DNA of 33,345 bases, from the NCBI RefSeq assembly GCF_003732485.1, contig NZ_MOAK01000080.1, positions 485,565-518,909 on the forward strand, written 5' to 3'. Shown piece after piece: positions 23,382-32,696 of the stretch (positions are counted from its first letter, which is position 1; every line of letters starts with the position of its first letter). The DNA is from Pseudomonas protegens. GTDB taxonomy: Bacteria > Pseudomonadota > Gammaproteobacteria > Pseudomonadales > Pseudomonadaceae. A program made the translations under genes and the position numbers. The notes under the pieces are model-generated. The model saw nothing but the letters and a program-made list of their open reading frames with translations. It did no database searches and had not been told where the DNA came from.

Positions 23382-23537
23382 TTACTTGATTTTGCCTTCC
23401 TTGTAGATCACGTGCTTACGAACAACCGGATCATATTTCTTGATCTCGATTTTGTCCGGAGTAGTACGCTTGTTCTTGTCGGTAGTGTAGAAGTGACCAG
23501 TACCGGCGCTCGAGATCAAACGAATCAATTCACGCAT
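23382..23537 (-). CDS. rpmG: 50S ribosomal protein L33
   Basis: A 51-residue basic ribosomal protein: [20 protein letters not shown], then [20 protein letters not shown] and [11 protein letters not shown]. This is the L33 form without zinc-binding cysteines, usual in pseudomonads. It sits on the 50S subunit near the E site. It starts 11 nt after rpmB on the same strand (GGGAG ribosome site in between) and forms the conserved rpmB-rpmG operon. The reading frame and length match the family exactly. Transcription ends at the bidirectional terminator just downstream. Confidence 0.98.
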   Translation of the reverse strand: MRELIRLISSAGTGHFYTTDKNKRTTPDKIEIKKYDPVVRKHVIYKEGKIK

Positions 23538-23548
23538 GATTAGCTCCC

Positions 23549-23785
23549 TTAAACCTTGCCGCCATCGCGACGGATTTCGGCCAGCACGACATCAATGCCG
23601 CGCTTGTCGATGATACGCATGCCTTTGGCAGATACGCGCAGACGCACAAAACGTTTCTCGGACTCAACCCAGAAGCGGTGATGCTGCAGGTTCGGCAGGA
23701 AACGACGACGGGTTTTGTTGTTTGCGTGGGAAATGTTATTCCCAGTCACCGGACCCTTACCGGTAACTTGACAGACTCTAGACAT
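23549..23785 (-). CDS. rpmB: 50S ribosomal protein L28
   Basis: A 78-residue ribosomal protein beginning [20 protein letters not shown] and continuing [20 protein letters not shown], then [20 protein letters not shown], the full L28 signature. It belongs to the 50S subunit. It is first gene of rpmB-rpmG. A good sigma-70 promoter is found about 150 nt upstream, so the transcript has a leader of roughly 140 nt with hairpins, which could allow translational control. The ATG at 23785 is preceded by GAGGGCTGAGGC. Confidence 0.98.
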   Translation of the reverse strand: MSRVCQVTGKGPVTGNNISHANNKTRRRFLPNLQHHRFWVESEKRFVRLRVSAKGMRIIDKRGIDVVLAEIRRDGGKV

Positions 23786-24260
23786 GCCTCAGCCCTCTAA
23801 AACCACATGCCCAACCCGGCATGGGTTGGCCGCTTAATCTCTCAGTCATTTGGCGCCAGGCGCCGCGTTTCTTTAGGGTCTTACCGGCTACACCTACAAG
23901 CGAAGGAACCGGGCCCCTAGAAAAGAGCGCTGCTTTATACCAGAAAGACCCCATAGCAACAACAGCCGCTGTGTGCAGGATGATGAAAAGTCCTGATTTT
24001 CTTGCGCCGGACGCCTGCGGCAAAGGCTACCGCAGAAATCTACCGCTCGTCGCAGAATATATTTCTCTCGAAACCCCGGGAACAAATCTGCCGCTGAACG
24101 CGGGCCTATCTGTACAAAATCACGGCTCGGGCCCTGACCGCGCCCCAGGTTTCAGCGCCGGATACAAAAGGGATAGTCATTTTACAAAGAGGCCACTAGG
24201 GTAAGGCATTTCCAGACTGCACTCGCAGATGGGCTTTCGATCTGCACAAGGAACCCGACC
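23786..24260. promoter_or_regulatory. 475-nt gene-free region with rpmB promoter and structured leader
   Basis: On the minus strand, TTGTTG (23957-23962) and TATAAA (23934-23939) are separated by exactly 17 nt and form a good sigma-70 promoter for rpmB-rpmG. The leader (about 23927 to 23786) contains an inverted repeat GGCGCC-A-GGCGCC (23852-23864 region) and a hairpin CCAACCC-GGCAT-GGGTTGG (23811-23829) just before the rpmB ribosome site. The right-hand half (23965-24260) leads into the substrate-binding protein gene on the plus strand. I see no clear promoter, RNA gene or repeat there. Open frames across the region have no protein character. Confidence 0.55.
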
Positions 24261-25844
24261 ATGCGTCTCGCCGCCCTCCCGCTCCTGCTCGCCCCTCTTC
24301 TGAGCCCGTTGGCCCAGGCCGCCGCGCTGAGCGTCTGCACCGAAGCCAGCCCGGAAGGCTTCGACGTGGTGCAGTACAACTCGCTGACCACCACCAACGC
24401 GTCCGCCGACGTACTGATGAACCGCCTGGTGGAATTCGACGCCGTCAGCGGCAAGGTGGTCCCCAGCCTGGCCGATAGCTGGGAAGTTTCCGCAGATGGC
24501 CTGAGTTATGTCTTCAAGCTGCATCCCAAGGTCAAGTTTCACCGTACCGACTACTTCAACCCCAGCCGCGAGCTGACCGCCGAAGACGTCAAATTCAGCT
24601 TCGAGCGCATGCTCGACCCAGCCCAACCGTGGCACAAGGTCGCCCAGAGCGGTTTCCCACACGCCCAATCCCTGCAGTTGCCCAGCCTGATCAAGAAGAT
24701 CGACGCCCTGGACCCGCTGACCGTGCGCTTTACCCTGGATCACGCCGACTCGACCTTCCTCCCCACGCTGAGCATGGGCTTCGCCTCGATCTACTCCGCG
24801 GAGTACGCCGACCAGTTGCTCAAGGCCGGTACCCCGGAGAAGCTCAACAGCCAGCCAATCGGCAGCGGCCCATTCATTTTCGGGCGCTTCCAGAAAGACG
24901 CGTCGATCCGTTACAAGGCCAACCGCGACTACTTTGCCGGCAAACCGGCGGTGGACTCGCTGATATTCGCCATCACCCCAGACGCCAACGTGCGCCTGCA
25001 GAAACTGCGGCGCAATGAGTGCCAGATCGCCCTGTCGCCCAAGCCCCTGGATGTCCAGGCCGCCAATGACGATCCAACCCTGAAGATCGAGAAAACTGCT
25101 GCCTTCATGACGGCCTTCGTCGCAATCAACAGCCAGCATCCGCCTCTGGACAAACCCGAAGTACGCCAGGCGATCAACCTGGCCTTCGACAAGGCCCACT
25201 ACCTCAAGACAGTGTTCGAAGGCACTGCCGAGGCCGCCAACGGCCCCTACCCGGCCAATACCTGGAGCTACGCCAAGGAGCTGCCGGGTTACGCCCACGA
25301 CCCGGAAAAAGCTCGTCAGTTGCTGGCCAAGGCAGGCCTGAAAAACGGCTTCGAGACCACGATCTGGACCCGCCCCTCCGGCAGCCTGCTCAACCCCAAC
25401 CCCAGCCTGGGCGCCCAATTGCTGCAGGCGGACCTGGCCCAAGTGGGAATCCAGGCGGAAATCCGCGTGATCGAATGGGGCGAGCTGATACGCCGGGCCA
25501 AGGCTGGCGAACATGATCTGCTGTTCATGGGCTGGGCCGGCGACAACGGCGACCCGGATAACTTCCTCACACCGCAGTTCACCTGCGCGGCGGTCAAATC
25601 CGGCACCAACTTCGCCCGCTACTGCGATCAGAACCTGGACAAACTGATTACCGCCGGCAAGACCACCAGCGAACAGGGCGTGCGCAGCAAGCTCTACCAG
25701 CAGGCCCAGACCCAGATCCAGCAACAGGCGCTGTGGCTACCTCTGGCTCACCCGACCGCTTTCGCCCTGACCCGCAAACAGGTCGAGGGTTATCAAGTGA
25801 GCCCCTTCGGTCGCCAGGATTACTCGAAGGTCAGCGTCAAGTGA
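24261..25844 (+). CDS. Periplasmic dipeptide/peptide-binding protein of an ABC importer (DppA-like)
   Basis: A 527-residue secreted protein of solute-binding family 5. A signal peptide (LAALPLLLAPLLSPLAQA, cleavage after AQA at about 20) leads into LSVCTEASPEGFDVVQYNSL, the DppA-type start, then LVEFDAVSGKVVPSLADSWE and the family signature AEDVKFSFERMLDP. Later INLAFDKAHYLKTVFEGTAE and MGWAGDNGDPDNFL are typical of dipeptide binders. It would capture di- or oligopeptides for a Dpp-type permease. No permease or ATPase genes lie beside it, so it is an orphan that must use a transporter encoded elsewhere; PAO1 has a similar orphan at PA5317. AAGGAA precedes the ATG by about 7 nt. Peptide specificity cannot be told. 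Confidence 0.93.
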   Translation: MRLAALPLLLAPLLSPLAQAAALSVCTEASPEGFDVVQYNSLTTTNASADVLMNRLVEFDAVSGKVVPSLADSWEVSADGLSYVFKLHPKVKFHRTDYFNPSRELTAEDVKFSFERMLDPAQPWHKVAQSGFPHAQSLQLPSLIKKIDALDPLTVRFTLDHADSTFLPTLSMGFASIYSAEYADQLLKAGTPEKLNSQPIGSGPFIFGRFQKDASIRYKANRDYFAGKPAVDSLIFAITPDANVRLQKLRRNECQIALSPKPLDVQAANDDPTLKIEKTAAFMTAFVAINSQHPPLDKPEVRQAINLAFDKAHYLKTVFEGTAEAANGPYPANTWSYAKELPGYAHDPEKARQLLAKAGLKNGFETTIWTRPSGSLLNPNPSLGAQLLQADLAQVGIQAEIRVIEWGELIRRAKAGEHDLLFMGWAGDNGDPDNFLTPQFTCAAVKSGTNFARYCDQNLDKLITAGKTTSEQGVRSKLYQQAQTQIQQQALWLPLAHPTAFALTRKQVEGYQVSPFGRQDYSKVSVK

Positions 25845-25850
25845 CACACC

Positions 25851-25887
25851 GGCCAGCTTCAAGGTCAGTGCGACCTTGAAGCCGGCC
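25851..25887. terminator. Long hairpin between convergent DppA-like and radC genes
   Basis: Arms GGCCAGCTTCAAGGTC (25851-25866) and GACCTTGAAGCCGGCC (25872-25887) pair over 16 bp with one A-C mismatch around loop AGTGC. It lies 6 nt past the binding-protein stop and 4 nt before the radC stop. It lacks a T-run, yet position and strength suggest a bidirectional transcript end. Confidence 0.6.
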
Positions 25888-25891
25888 GCCT

Positions 25892-26566
25892 TCAGATCCA
25901 GCCATACTCGGCCATGGACAACGGATCGCCCTCTCCCACGATGAAGTGATCCAGCACCCTTACATCGATCAACTCCAGTGCTTCCTGCAAACGCCGGGTC
26001 ACCACACGATCGGCCGGGCTGGGCTCAGAGATGCCCGATGGGTGGTTGTGACAGAGAATCACCGCTGCGGCGTTATGCGCCAGGGTGCGTTTGAGCACTT
26101 GCCGCGGGTACACCGTGGTGCTGTCGATCGAACCTTGAAACAGCACCTCAAAGGCCAGGACCCGATGCTTGGTGTCGAGAAACAGACAGCCAAACACCTC
26201 GTGGGGCTCGTGTCGCAGCATCGACTTCAGGTAATCGCGCACCACCAGCGGACTTTCCAGGGCCGACTGCCGATGGAGTTTTTCTGCCAGATGCCGACGC
26301 GCCATCTCCAACACCGCTTGCAACAGGGCGTACTTGGCCGGCCCTAATCCCAACTGGCGGGTGAAGGTCAACTGATCGGCTTCCAGCAGACTGCGCAAGC
26401 TGCCGAAGCGATGCAACAGGTGCCGCGCCAGGTCGACCGCACTTTTTCCGGCCACCCCGGTGCGCAGGAAGATCGCCAGTAATTCGGCGTCGGAGAGACT
26501 GATGGCGCCCTGCTCCAGAAGCCGTTCCCGCGGGCGCTCCGCCGCAGGCCAATCACGAATACTCAT
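25892..26566 (-). CDS. radC: RadC-family JAB1/MPN metalloprotease-fold protein
   Basis: A 224-residue protein, the usual RadC length. The N-terminal UPF0758 helix-hairpin-helix part ([19 protein letters not shown], then [20 protein letters not shown]) is followed by a JAMM domain with the zinc site H173-N-H175-P...S...D186 ([20 protein letters not shown]). Despite its name RadC is not needed for DNA repair in E. coli, and its biochemical role is unsettled. GGAGG lies 4 nt before the ATG at 26566; a GTG directly upstream would be too near. It is divergent from coaBC, with a 132-nt gap, as in most gamma-proteobacteria. Confidence 0.96.
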   Translation of the reverse strand: MSIRDWPAAERPRERLLEQGAISLSDAELLAIFLRTGVAGKSAVDLARHLLHRFGSLRSLLEADQLTFTRQLGLGPAKYALLQAVLEMARRHLAEKLHRQSALESPLVVRDYLKSMLRHEPHEVFGCLFLDTKHRVLAFEVLFQGSIDSTTVYPRQVLKRTLAHNAAAVILCHNHPSGISEPSPADRVVTRRLQEALELIDVRVLDHFIVGEGDPLSMAEYGWI

Positions 26567-26698
26567 CACACCTCCCTGTGCATGGCGCCGCTGTTCGACA
26601 GCGGGCGCTGTGCTATCTTAGCCCCCTCTTTTTTGCGTGGTATTTCACCTGGGGAGGGGGCATGCCACGCAGCAATCACTGAACGGAAAAACAGGCCT

Positions 26699-27907
26699 AT
26701 GCAGCGGCTGTATCGGAAACGCATCGTGCTCGGCGTCGGCGGCGGCATTGCCGCCTACAAGAGCGCGGAGCTGGTTCGCCGACTCCTCGACCAGGGCGCC
26801 GAAGTGCGTGTGGTCATGACCCGGGGCGGCAGTGAGTTCATCACCCCGCTGACCATGCAGGCCCTCTCCGGGCACCCGGTCCATCTCGACCTGCTGGACC
26901 CGGCCGCAGAAGCTGCCATGGGCCACATCGAGCTGGCCAAATGGGCCGATCTGGTCCTGATCGCCCCCGCCACGGCCGACCTGATCGCCCGTCTGGCCCA
27001 GGGCATCGCCGATGACCTGCTGACCACCCTGGTCCTGGCCACAGACGCCACCGTCGCCATCGCCCCAGCCATGAATCAGGCCATGTGGCGCGACCCTGCC
27101 ACCCAGGCCAACACCCAATTGCTGCAAAGCCGTGGCCTGCGGGTCTTCGGCCCGGCCTCCGGCAGCCAGGCCTGTGGCGACGTCGGCCTGGGCCGCATGC
27201 TGGAAGCCAACGATCTGGCGCTGTGCGCCGCCGACTGCTTCCAGCACCTGGCCCTGACCGGCAAACACCTGCTGATCACTGCCGGCCCCACGCAGGAAAA
27301 CATCGATCCGGTGCGCTACATCACCAACCATAGCTCAGGAAAAATGGGCTTCGCCCTGGCCGAGGCTGCCGTCGAAGCCGGCGCCCGGGTCACCCTGATC
27401 ACCGGACCGGTGCACCTGCCGACCCCCGACAGAGTCACTCGGATCGACGTAGTCAGCGCCCGCGACATGCTCGCGGCGTGCGAGGCGGCCATCCCGTGCG
27501 ACGTTTTCATCGCCTCCGCGGCGGTCGCGGACTACCGCCCGGAAGTCGTTGCCCCGCAGAAATTAAAGAAAGACCCTACGAAAGGTGACGGCCTGCTACT
27601 ACAGATGGTGCGCAACCCAGATATCCTGGCCACCATCGCTACGCGGCCGGATCGGCCATTCAGTGTCGGTTTCGCCGCCGAAACCGAAAATCTGCTCGAC
27701 TACGCTGCACGCAAATTGAAGGACAAGAACCTCGACCTGATCGTCGCCAACGACGTAGCCAACCCGAGCATTGGCTTCAACAGCGAGGAAAACGCCTGCA
27801 GCGTGATTGACCGGGAGTTGCATGCAACTCTCTTCGCCCAGACCAGCAAGGGCAAGATTGCCCGCCAACTGATCTCTTTTATCGCCGAACGGCTGAACCA
27901 GGTTTAA
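26699..27907 (+). CDS. coaBC: Bifunctional phosphopantothenoylcysteine decarboxylase / phosphopantothenate-cysteine ligase
   Basis: A 402-residue bifunctional enzyme of coenzyme A synthesis. The N-terminal CoaC part (1-185) is a flavoprotein: [13 protein letters not shown], catalytic H76 ([11 protein letters not shown]), the PAMN motif ([11 protein letters not shown]126) and C159 ([14 protein letters not shown]). The C-terminal CoaB part (188-402) has [18 protein letters not shown] with N210, [11 protein letters not shown], and K290 in QKLKKDP. CoaB joins phosphopantothenate to cysteine with CTP, and CoaC decarboxylates the product. The frame is open from 26582, but the ATG at 26699 starts at the conserved [17 protein letters not shown]. 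It is followed after 5 nt by dut, so the two are one operon. Confidence 0.97.
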   Translation: MQRLYRKRIVLGVGGGIAAYKSAELVRRLLDQGAEVRVVMTRGGSEFITPLTMQALSGHPVHLDLLDPAAEAAMGHIELAKWADLVLIAPATADLIARLAQGIADDLLTTLVLATDATVAIAPAMNQAMWRDPATQANTQLLQSRGLRVFGPASGSQACGDVGLGRMLEANDLALCAADCFQHLALTGKHLLITAGPTQENIDPVRYITNHSSGKMGFALAEAAVEAGARVTLITGPVHLPTPDRVTRIDVVSARDMLAACEAAIPCDVFIASAAVADYRPEVVAPQKLKKDPTKGDGLLLQMVRNPDILATIATRPDRPFSVGFAAETENLLDYAARKLKDKNLDLIVANDVANPSIGFNSEENACSVIDRELHATLFAQTSKGKIARQLISFIAERLNQV

Positions 27908-27912
27908 CTTCA

Positions 27913-28368
27913 ATGCACGCTTTACAAGCCAAGATCCTCGACCCACGCATCGGCAACGAATTCCCTCTGCCGCAGTACGCTACGCCGGGCTCCGCCGGCC
28001 TCGACCTGCGGGCCATGCTCAAGGAAGACACCATCCTGGAGCCAGGCCAGACGCTGCTGATTCCGACCGGGCTGTCGGTCTACATTGGCGATCCGGGCCT
28101 GGCGGCGCTGATCCTGCCGCGCTCCGGCCTGGGCCATAAACACGGCATCGTGCTGGGCAACCTGGTAGGTCTGATCGACTCGGACTACCAGGGCGAACTG
28201 ATGGTTTCCTGCTGGAACCGCGGTCAGACCGCCTTCAATATCGCCGTTGGCGAGCGCATCGCCCAACTGGTGCTGGTGCCGGTGGTGCAGGCGCACTTCG
28301 AAGTGGTTGAGGCTTTTGATGAAAGCCAGCGCGGCGCAGGCGGTTTCGGCCACTCCGGCAGCCACTGA
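27913..28368 (+). CDS. dut: dUTP diphosphatase
   Basis: A 151-residue trimeric dUTPase with all five motifs in order: [51 protein letters not shown] and [10 protein letters not shown]. It hydrolyses dUTP to dUMP and pyrophosphate, keeping uracil out of DNA and supplying dTMP synthesis. It starts 5 nt after coaBC and is probably co-transcribed and coupled with it. A 265-nt gap with several inverted repeats and an AlgU-like promoter separates it from algC. Confidence 0.98.
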   Translation: MHALQAKILDPRIGNEFPLPQYATPGSAGLDLRAMLKEDTILEPGQTLLIPTGLSVYIGDPGLAALILPRSGLGHKHGIVLGNLVGLIDSDYQGELMVSCWNRGQTAFNIAVGERIAQLVLVPVVQAHFEVVEAFDESQRGAGGFGHSGSH

Positions 28369-28531
28369 TTGCGCACCCTCGGTCCAGGCAACTGGTCCGG
28401 CCGGAAGGTAACGGCAGGGTATTTAAGGATAAATGGCCGCGGGTCTCTGCATGGCCCCAAGGGCCTGTCAAATCAGGCTCTTGAACATCCGCAGACCGGC
28501 AAGTGCCCTCCAGATGGCACTTTCGCAGTAC

Positions 28532-28558
28532 GAACTCTATGCTGAAAACGCCGTCATA
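28532..28558 (+). promoter_or_regulatory. Candidate AlgU (sigma-22/RpoE-type) promoter of algC, with upstream dyad
   Basis: GAACTC (28532-28537) is followed after exactly 16 nt by TCATA (28554-28558). This resembles the extracytoplasmic-stress consensus GAACTT-N16/17-TCTGA (5 of 6 at -35; TC..A at -10). It lies about 70 nt before the algC start. A 7-bp inverted repeat AAGTGCC-N8-GGCACTT (28501-28522) sits 9 nt upstream of the -35. Confidence 0.45.
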
Positions 28559-28633
28559 CCCTTCAGTTTGAGCCCGCCGGCCTGTCATTTCCCCGGCCGT
28601 AATGCCCCCCCTTCAATTGGAGCACCCTCAGTG

Positions 28634-30031
28634 ATGAGCAACGCAGCCAAAGTCCCCCCGACACTTCCCGAGAGCATCTTCCGCGCCTATGACATCCGCG
28701 GCGTTGTACCGCAAACCCTGACCGCCGAAACCGCCTACTGGATCGGCCGCGCCGTTGGCTCCCAGAGCCTGGAACAAGGCGAACCCAATGTTTGCGTGGG
28801 TCGCGACGGCCGCCTTTCCGGGCCAGAACTGGTAACGCAACTGATTCAGGGCCTGCACGACAGCGGCTGCCACGTCAGCGATGTCGGCCTGGTGCCGACC
28901 CCTGCCCTGTACTACGCCGCCAATGTCCTGGCCGGCAAGTCCGGGGTGATGCTCACCGGCAGCCACAACCCGTCGAACTACAACGGTTTCAAGATCGTCA
29001 TCGCCGGCGACACCCTGGCCAACGAACAGATCCAAGCCCTGCACCAGCGCCTCAAGACCAACAACCTGAGCAGTGCCCAGGGCAGCATCACCAAGGTCGA
29101 CATCCTGCCGCGCTACGCCGACGAGATCACCCGAGACGTGAAGCTGGCCCGCCGCCTGAAAGTCGTGGTGGATTGCGGCAACGGCGCCGCCGGGGTCATT
29201 GCCCCACAACTGATCGAGGCCTTGAACTGCGAAGTCATTCCGCTGTTCTGCGAGGTAGACGGCAACTTCCCCAATCATCACCCGGATCCGGGCAAACCCG
29301 AGAACCTTGAAGACCTGATCGCCAAGGTCAAGGAAACCGGCGCCGATCTGGGCCTGGCCTTCGACGGTGACGGCGATCGCGTCGGCGTGGTGACCAATAC
29401 CGGCAGCATCGTTTACCCCGATCGCCTGCTAATGCTGTTCGCCAAGGACGTGGTGGCGCGCAATCCGGATGCGGAAATCATTTTCGACGTCAAATGCACC
29501 CGACGCCTGATTCCGCTGATCAAGGAATACGGCGGTCGACCGCTAATGTGGAAGACCGGTCACTCGTTGATCAAAAAGAAAATGAAGCAGACCGGCGCCC
29601 TGCTGGCCGGCGAAATGAGCGGCCATGTGTTCTTCAAGGAGCGTTGGTTCGGTTTCGACGACGGCATTTATAGCGCCGCACGGTTGCTGGAGATCCTCAG
29701 CAAGGAAAAATCCACTGCGGAAGAGCTGTTCGCCACCTTCCCGAATGATATTTCTACGCCGGAAATCAATATCCATGTGACCGAAGAGAGCAAATTCAGC
29801 ATCATTGATGCCTTGCACGATGCGCAGTGGGGCGCAGGCGCCGACCTGACCACCATTGACGGGGTGCGAGTCGACTATGCCAAGGGCTGGGGCCTGGTTC
29901 GCGCCTCCAACACCACCCCTGTGCTGGTGCTGCGCTTCGAGGCTGATGACGAAGCCGAGCTGCAGCGGATCAAGGACGTGTTCCACGTCCAGCTGAAACG
30001 TGTTGCACCTGATCTCCAACTACCGTTTTGA
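28634..30031 (+). CDS. algC: Phosphomannomutase / phosphoglucomutase AlgC
   Basis: A 465-residue alpha-D-phosphohexomutase that interconverts mannose-6-P and mannose-1-P, and the glucose equivalents, feeding alginate, LPS core, rhamnolipid and other exopolysaccharide routes. Signatures: the phospho-serine S110 in MLTGSHNPSNYNG, the Mg2+ loop DGDGDRVG, sugar-binding GEMSGHVFFKE and phosphate-binding RASNTTPVLVLRFE. The start is either ATG 28634 or GTG 28631; GGAG at 28619-28622 is 11 and 8 nt away respectively, so GTG is a real alternative. The open frame runs upstream to 28433 without family sequence. It is followed after 24 nt by argB. The gap to dut holds a candidate AlgU promoter. Confidence 0.95.
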   Translation: MSNAAKVPPTLPESIFRAYDIRGVVPQTLTAETAYWIGRAVGSQSLEQGEPNVCVGRDGRLSGPELVTQLIQGLHDSGCHVSDVGLVPTPALYYAANVLAGKSGVMLTGSHNPSNYNGFKIVIAGDTLANEQIQALHQRLKTNNLSSAQGSITKVDILPRYADEITRDVKLARRLKVVVDCGNGAAGVIAPQLIEALNCEVIPLFCEVDGNFPNHHPDPGKPENLEDLIAKVKETGADLGLAFDGDGDRVGVVTNTGSIVYPDRLLMLFAKDVVARNPDAEIIFDVKCTRRLIPLIKEYGGRPLMWKTGHSLIKKKMKQTGALLAGEMSGHVFFKERWFGFDDGIYSAARLLEILSKEKSTAEELFATFPNDISTPEINIHVTEESKFSIIDALHDAQWGAGADLTTIDGVRVDYAKGWGLVRASNTTPVLVLRFEADDEAELQRIKDVFHVQLKRVAPDLQLPF

Positions 30032-30055
30032 CTGTTTGAAGCACCGGAGCCCTGA

Positions 30056-30961
<906 letters not shown>

Positions 30962-30972
30962 GCGACAGCCAC

Positions 30973-31012
30973 AAAAAAGCCCCCGCCCGGCATCCCGGGC
31001 GGGGGCTTTTTT
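30973..31012. terminator. Strong intrinsic terminator after argB
   Basis: AGCCCCCGCCCGG pairs with CCGGGCGGGGGCT around loop CATC, with A6 before and T6 after. It lies 17 nt past the argB stop and can work on both strands, thus also for pyrE read-through. Confidence 0.95.
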
Positions 31013-31028
31013 ATCTACGCAATCTTTA

Positions 31029-31125
31029 TAGGAGCTGGCTTGTGTAGGAGCTGGCTTGCCAGCGAAGGCGCCCTCAAGGGCAATGCAATACTTGATGGCC
31101 TGTTCGCCGGCAAGCCGGCTCCTAC
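31029..31125. repeat. REPIN copy B with an extra partial REP arm
   Basis: The 82-bp element at 31044-31125 has the same ends and length as copy A at 7644-7725. It is preceded by a 14-nt repeat of its own first bases (TAGGAGCTGGCTTG, 31029-31042), a small tandem duplication of the arm. It lies between convergent argB and pyrE, ending 4 nt before the pyrE stop codon. Confidence 0.88.
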
Positions 31126-31129
31126 AGTT

Positions 31130-31774
31130 TCAGATTCCGTATTGCGCGCGGTAGGCTTCCACCGCCGGCAGATGCTGCTTGAGCGCCGGATCGTCTGCCA
31201 GGAACTGCAGGACCTGGGTCAGGGAAACGATACTCACCACTGGAATGCCGAAGTCACGCTCGACTTCCTGGATCGCTGACAACTCACCGTTGCCACGCTC
31301 CTCGCGGTTCAGGGCGATCAACACACCGGCAGCCTTGGCACCGCCCTGGGACTCGATGATCTGCATCACTTCACGAATTGCGGTGCCGGCGGTGATCACG
31401 TCATCGATGATCAGCACATCACCGGTCAATGGCGCGCCTACCAGGCTCCCGCCCTCACCGTGCGCCTTGGCTTCCTTGCGGTTGAAACACCAAGGCAGAT
31501 CGCGCTGATGATGTTCAGCCAGAGCCACTGCAGTGGCTGCAGCCAAGGGAATGCCTTTATAAGCCGGGCCAAACAGCACATCGAAGGGAATGCCGCTCTC
31601 GACGATCGCCGCCGCATAGAAACGCCCCAGCTGGGCCAGGGCCGAACCGCTGTTGAACAGGCCGGCATTGAAGAAGTAAGGGCTGGTGCGCCCGGACTTC
31701 AGGGTGAACTCACCGAAGCGCAAAACCCCGCGATCGATGGCAAAACGAATGAAATCGCGCTGATACGCCTGCAT
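31130..31774 (-). CDS. pyrE: Orotate phosphoribosyltransferase
   Basis: A 214-residue type-I phosphoribosyltransferase for UMP synthesis, joining orotate and PRPP to give [21 protein letters not shown] is the N-terminal signature of the family, [10 protein letters not shown] and the flexible loop [13 protein letters not shown] follow, and [16 protein letters not shown] is the PRPP-binding motif. The length equals E. coli PyrE (213). The ATG at 31774 begins [13 protein letters not shown] as expected; the ribosome site is weak. It is divergent from crc with an 81-nt gap, the same arrangement as in other pseudomonads. A REPIN lies directly past its stop. Confidence 0.97.
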   Translation of the reverse strand: MQAYQRDFIRFAIDRGVLRFGEFTLKSGRTSPYFFNAGLFNSGSALAQLGRFYAAAIVESGIPFDVLFGPAYKGIPLAAATAVALAEHHQRDLPWCFNRKEAKAHGEGGSLVGAPLTGDVLIIDDVITAGTAIREVMQIIESQGGAKAAGVLIALNREERGNGELSAIQEVERDFGIPVVSIVSLTQVLQFLADDPALKQHLPAVEAYRAQYGI

Positions 31775-31855
31775 GAAAAAACCCCAGATACCACGGATTT
31801 AGCTAATTAGGTAGAGCTCGGGTATCATACACGCACGTGATTTTTGGGGCCATTT

Positions 31856-32635
31856 ATGCGGATCATCAGTGTGAACGTCAATGGTATTCAGGCTGCAGTG
31901 GAGCGTGGTTTGCTCAGTTGGCTGCAGGCACAGAATGCCGACGTCATCTGCCTGCAGGACACCCGCGCCTCTGCCTTTGAACTGGACGACCCAGCCTTCC
32001 AACTGGATGGCTACTTCCTTTATGCCTGCGATGCTGAAGTCCCTGCCCAAGGCGGTGTGGCTTTGTATTCGCGGTTGCAGCCGAAGGCGGTCATCAGCGG
32101 CCTCGGCTTCGAGACAGCCGATCGTTACGGGCGCTACCTGCAAGCCGATTTCGACAAGGTCAGCATCGCGACCTTGCTGCTTCCATCAGGGCAGAACGGC
32201 GATGAAGACTTGAACCAGAAGTTCAAGTTAATGGACGATTTCGCCCGTTATCTGGACAAGCAGCGGCGCAAACGTCGCGAGTACATTTATTGTGGCTCGC
32301 TGTACGTGGCGCAACAGAAGCTGGATATCAAGAACTGGCGTGACGGCCAGCAATCTCCGGGCTTCCTGGCGCCTGAGCGCGCCTGGATGGACGAGATTAT
32401 CGGCAACATGGGTTATGTCGATGCCCTGCGCGAAGTCAGTCGCGAAGGCGACCAGTACAGCTGGTGGCCGGACAATGAACAGGCCGAGATGCTCAACCTG
32501 GGCTGGCGTTTCGACTATCAGTTGCTGACTCCCGGCCTGCGCCGTTTTGTCCGCAGCGCACGCCTGCCGCGCCAGCCGCGTTTTTCGCAGCATGCGCCGC
32601 TGATCGTGGACTATGACTGGACACTGACCATCTAA
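31856..32635 (+). CDS. crc: Catabolite repression control protein Crc
   Basis: A 259-residue protein of the exonuclease III/AP-endonuclease fold, the same length as P. aeruginosa Crc. Compared with ExoIII the catalytic positions are lost: QDT (34-36) in place of Q-E-T/S, GSLY (147-150) in place of GDFN, and SQH (244-246) in place of SDH. This fits the known lack of nuclease activity. Crc acts with Hfq to hold back translation of mRNAs with A-rich sites, ranking carbon sources, and is antagonised by small RNAs CrcZ/CrcY-type. The open frame starts at TTG 31844, but ATG 31856 gives MRIISVNVNGIQAAV, the proper start. A terminator follows 15 nt past the stop. Confidence 0.96.
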   Translation: MRIISVNVNGIQAAVERGLLSWLQAQNADVICLQDTRASAFELDDPAFQLDGYFLYACDAEVPAQGGVALYSRLQPKAVISGLGFETADRYGRYLQADFDKVSIATLLLPSGQNGDEDLNQKFKLMDDFARYLDKQRRKRREYIYCGSLYVAQQKLDIKNWRDGQQSPGFLAPERAWMDEIIGNMGYVDALREVSREGDQYSWWPDNEQAEMLNLGWRFDYQLLTPGLRRFVRSARLPRQPRFSQHAPLIVDYDWTLTI

Positions 32636-32650
32636 GCGTCCGTTCACAGC

Positions 32651-32686
32651 CACAAAAAAGCCGACATCACTGTCGGCTTTTTTGTG
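32651..32686. terminator. Bidirectional intrinsic terminator between crc and DUF4870 gene
   Basis: GCCGACA (32660-32666) pairs with TGTCGGC (32671-32677) around loop TCAC, with CACAAAAAA and TTTTTTGTG as flanks that extend the stem. It lies between the convergent crc and DUF4870 stops. Confidence 0.95.
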
Positions 32687-32696
32687 CGCGCTCGCC

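Noticed and set aside
23778-24204. Open frames on both strands in the rpmB upstream region
   Set aside because: Low-complexity, no motifs, and they overlap the rpmB promoter and leader.
24177-25724. 515-codon open frame antisense to the DppA-like gene
   Set aside because: Shadow of a recognised binding protein with signal peptide.
28433-28633. 67-codon N-terminal extension of AlgC
   Set aside because: No family sequence; it overlaps the candidate promoter and dyad, and the GGAG site fits the later start.
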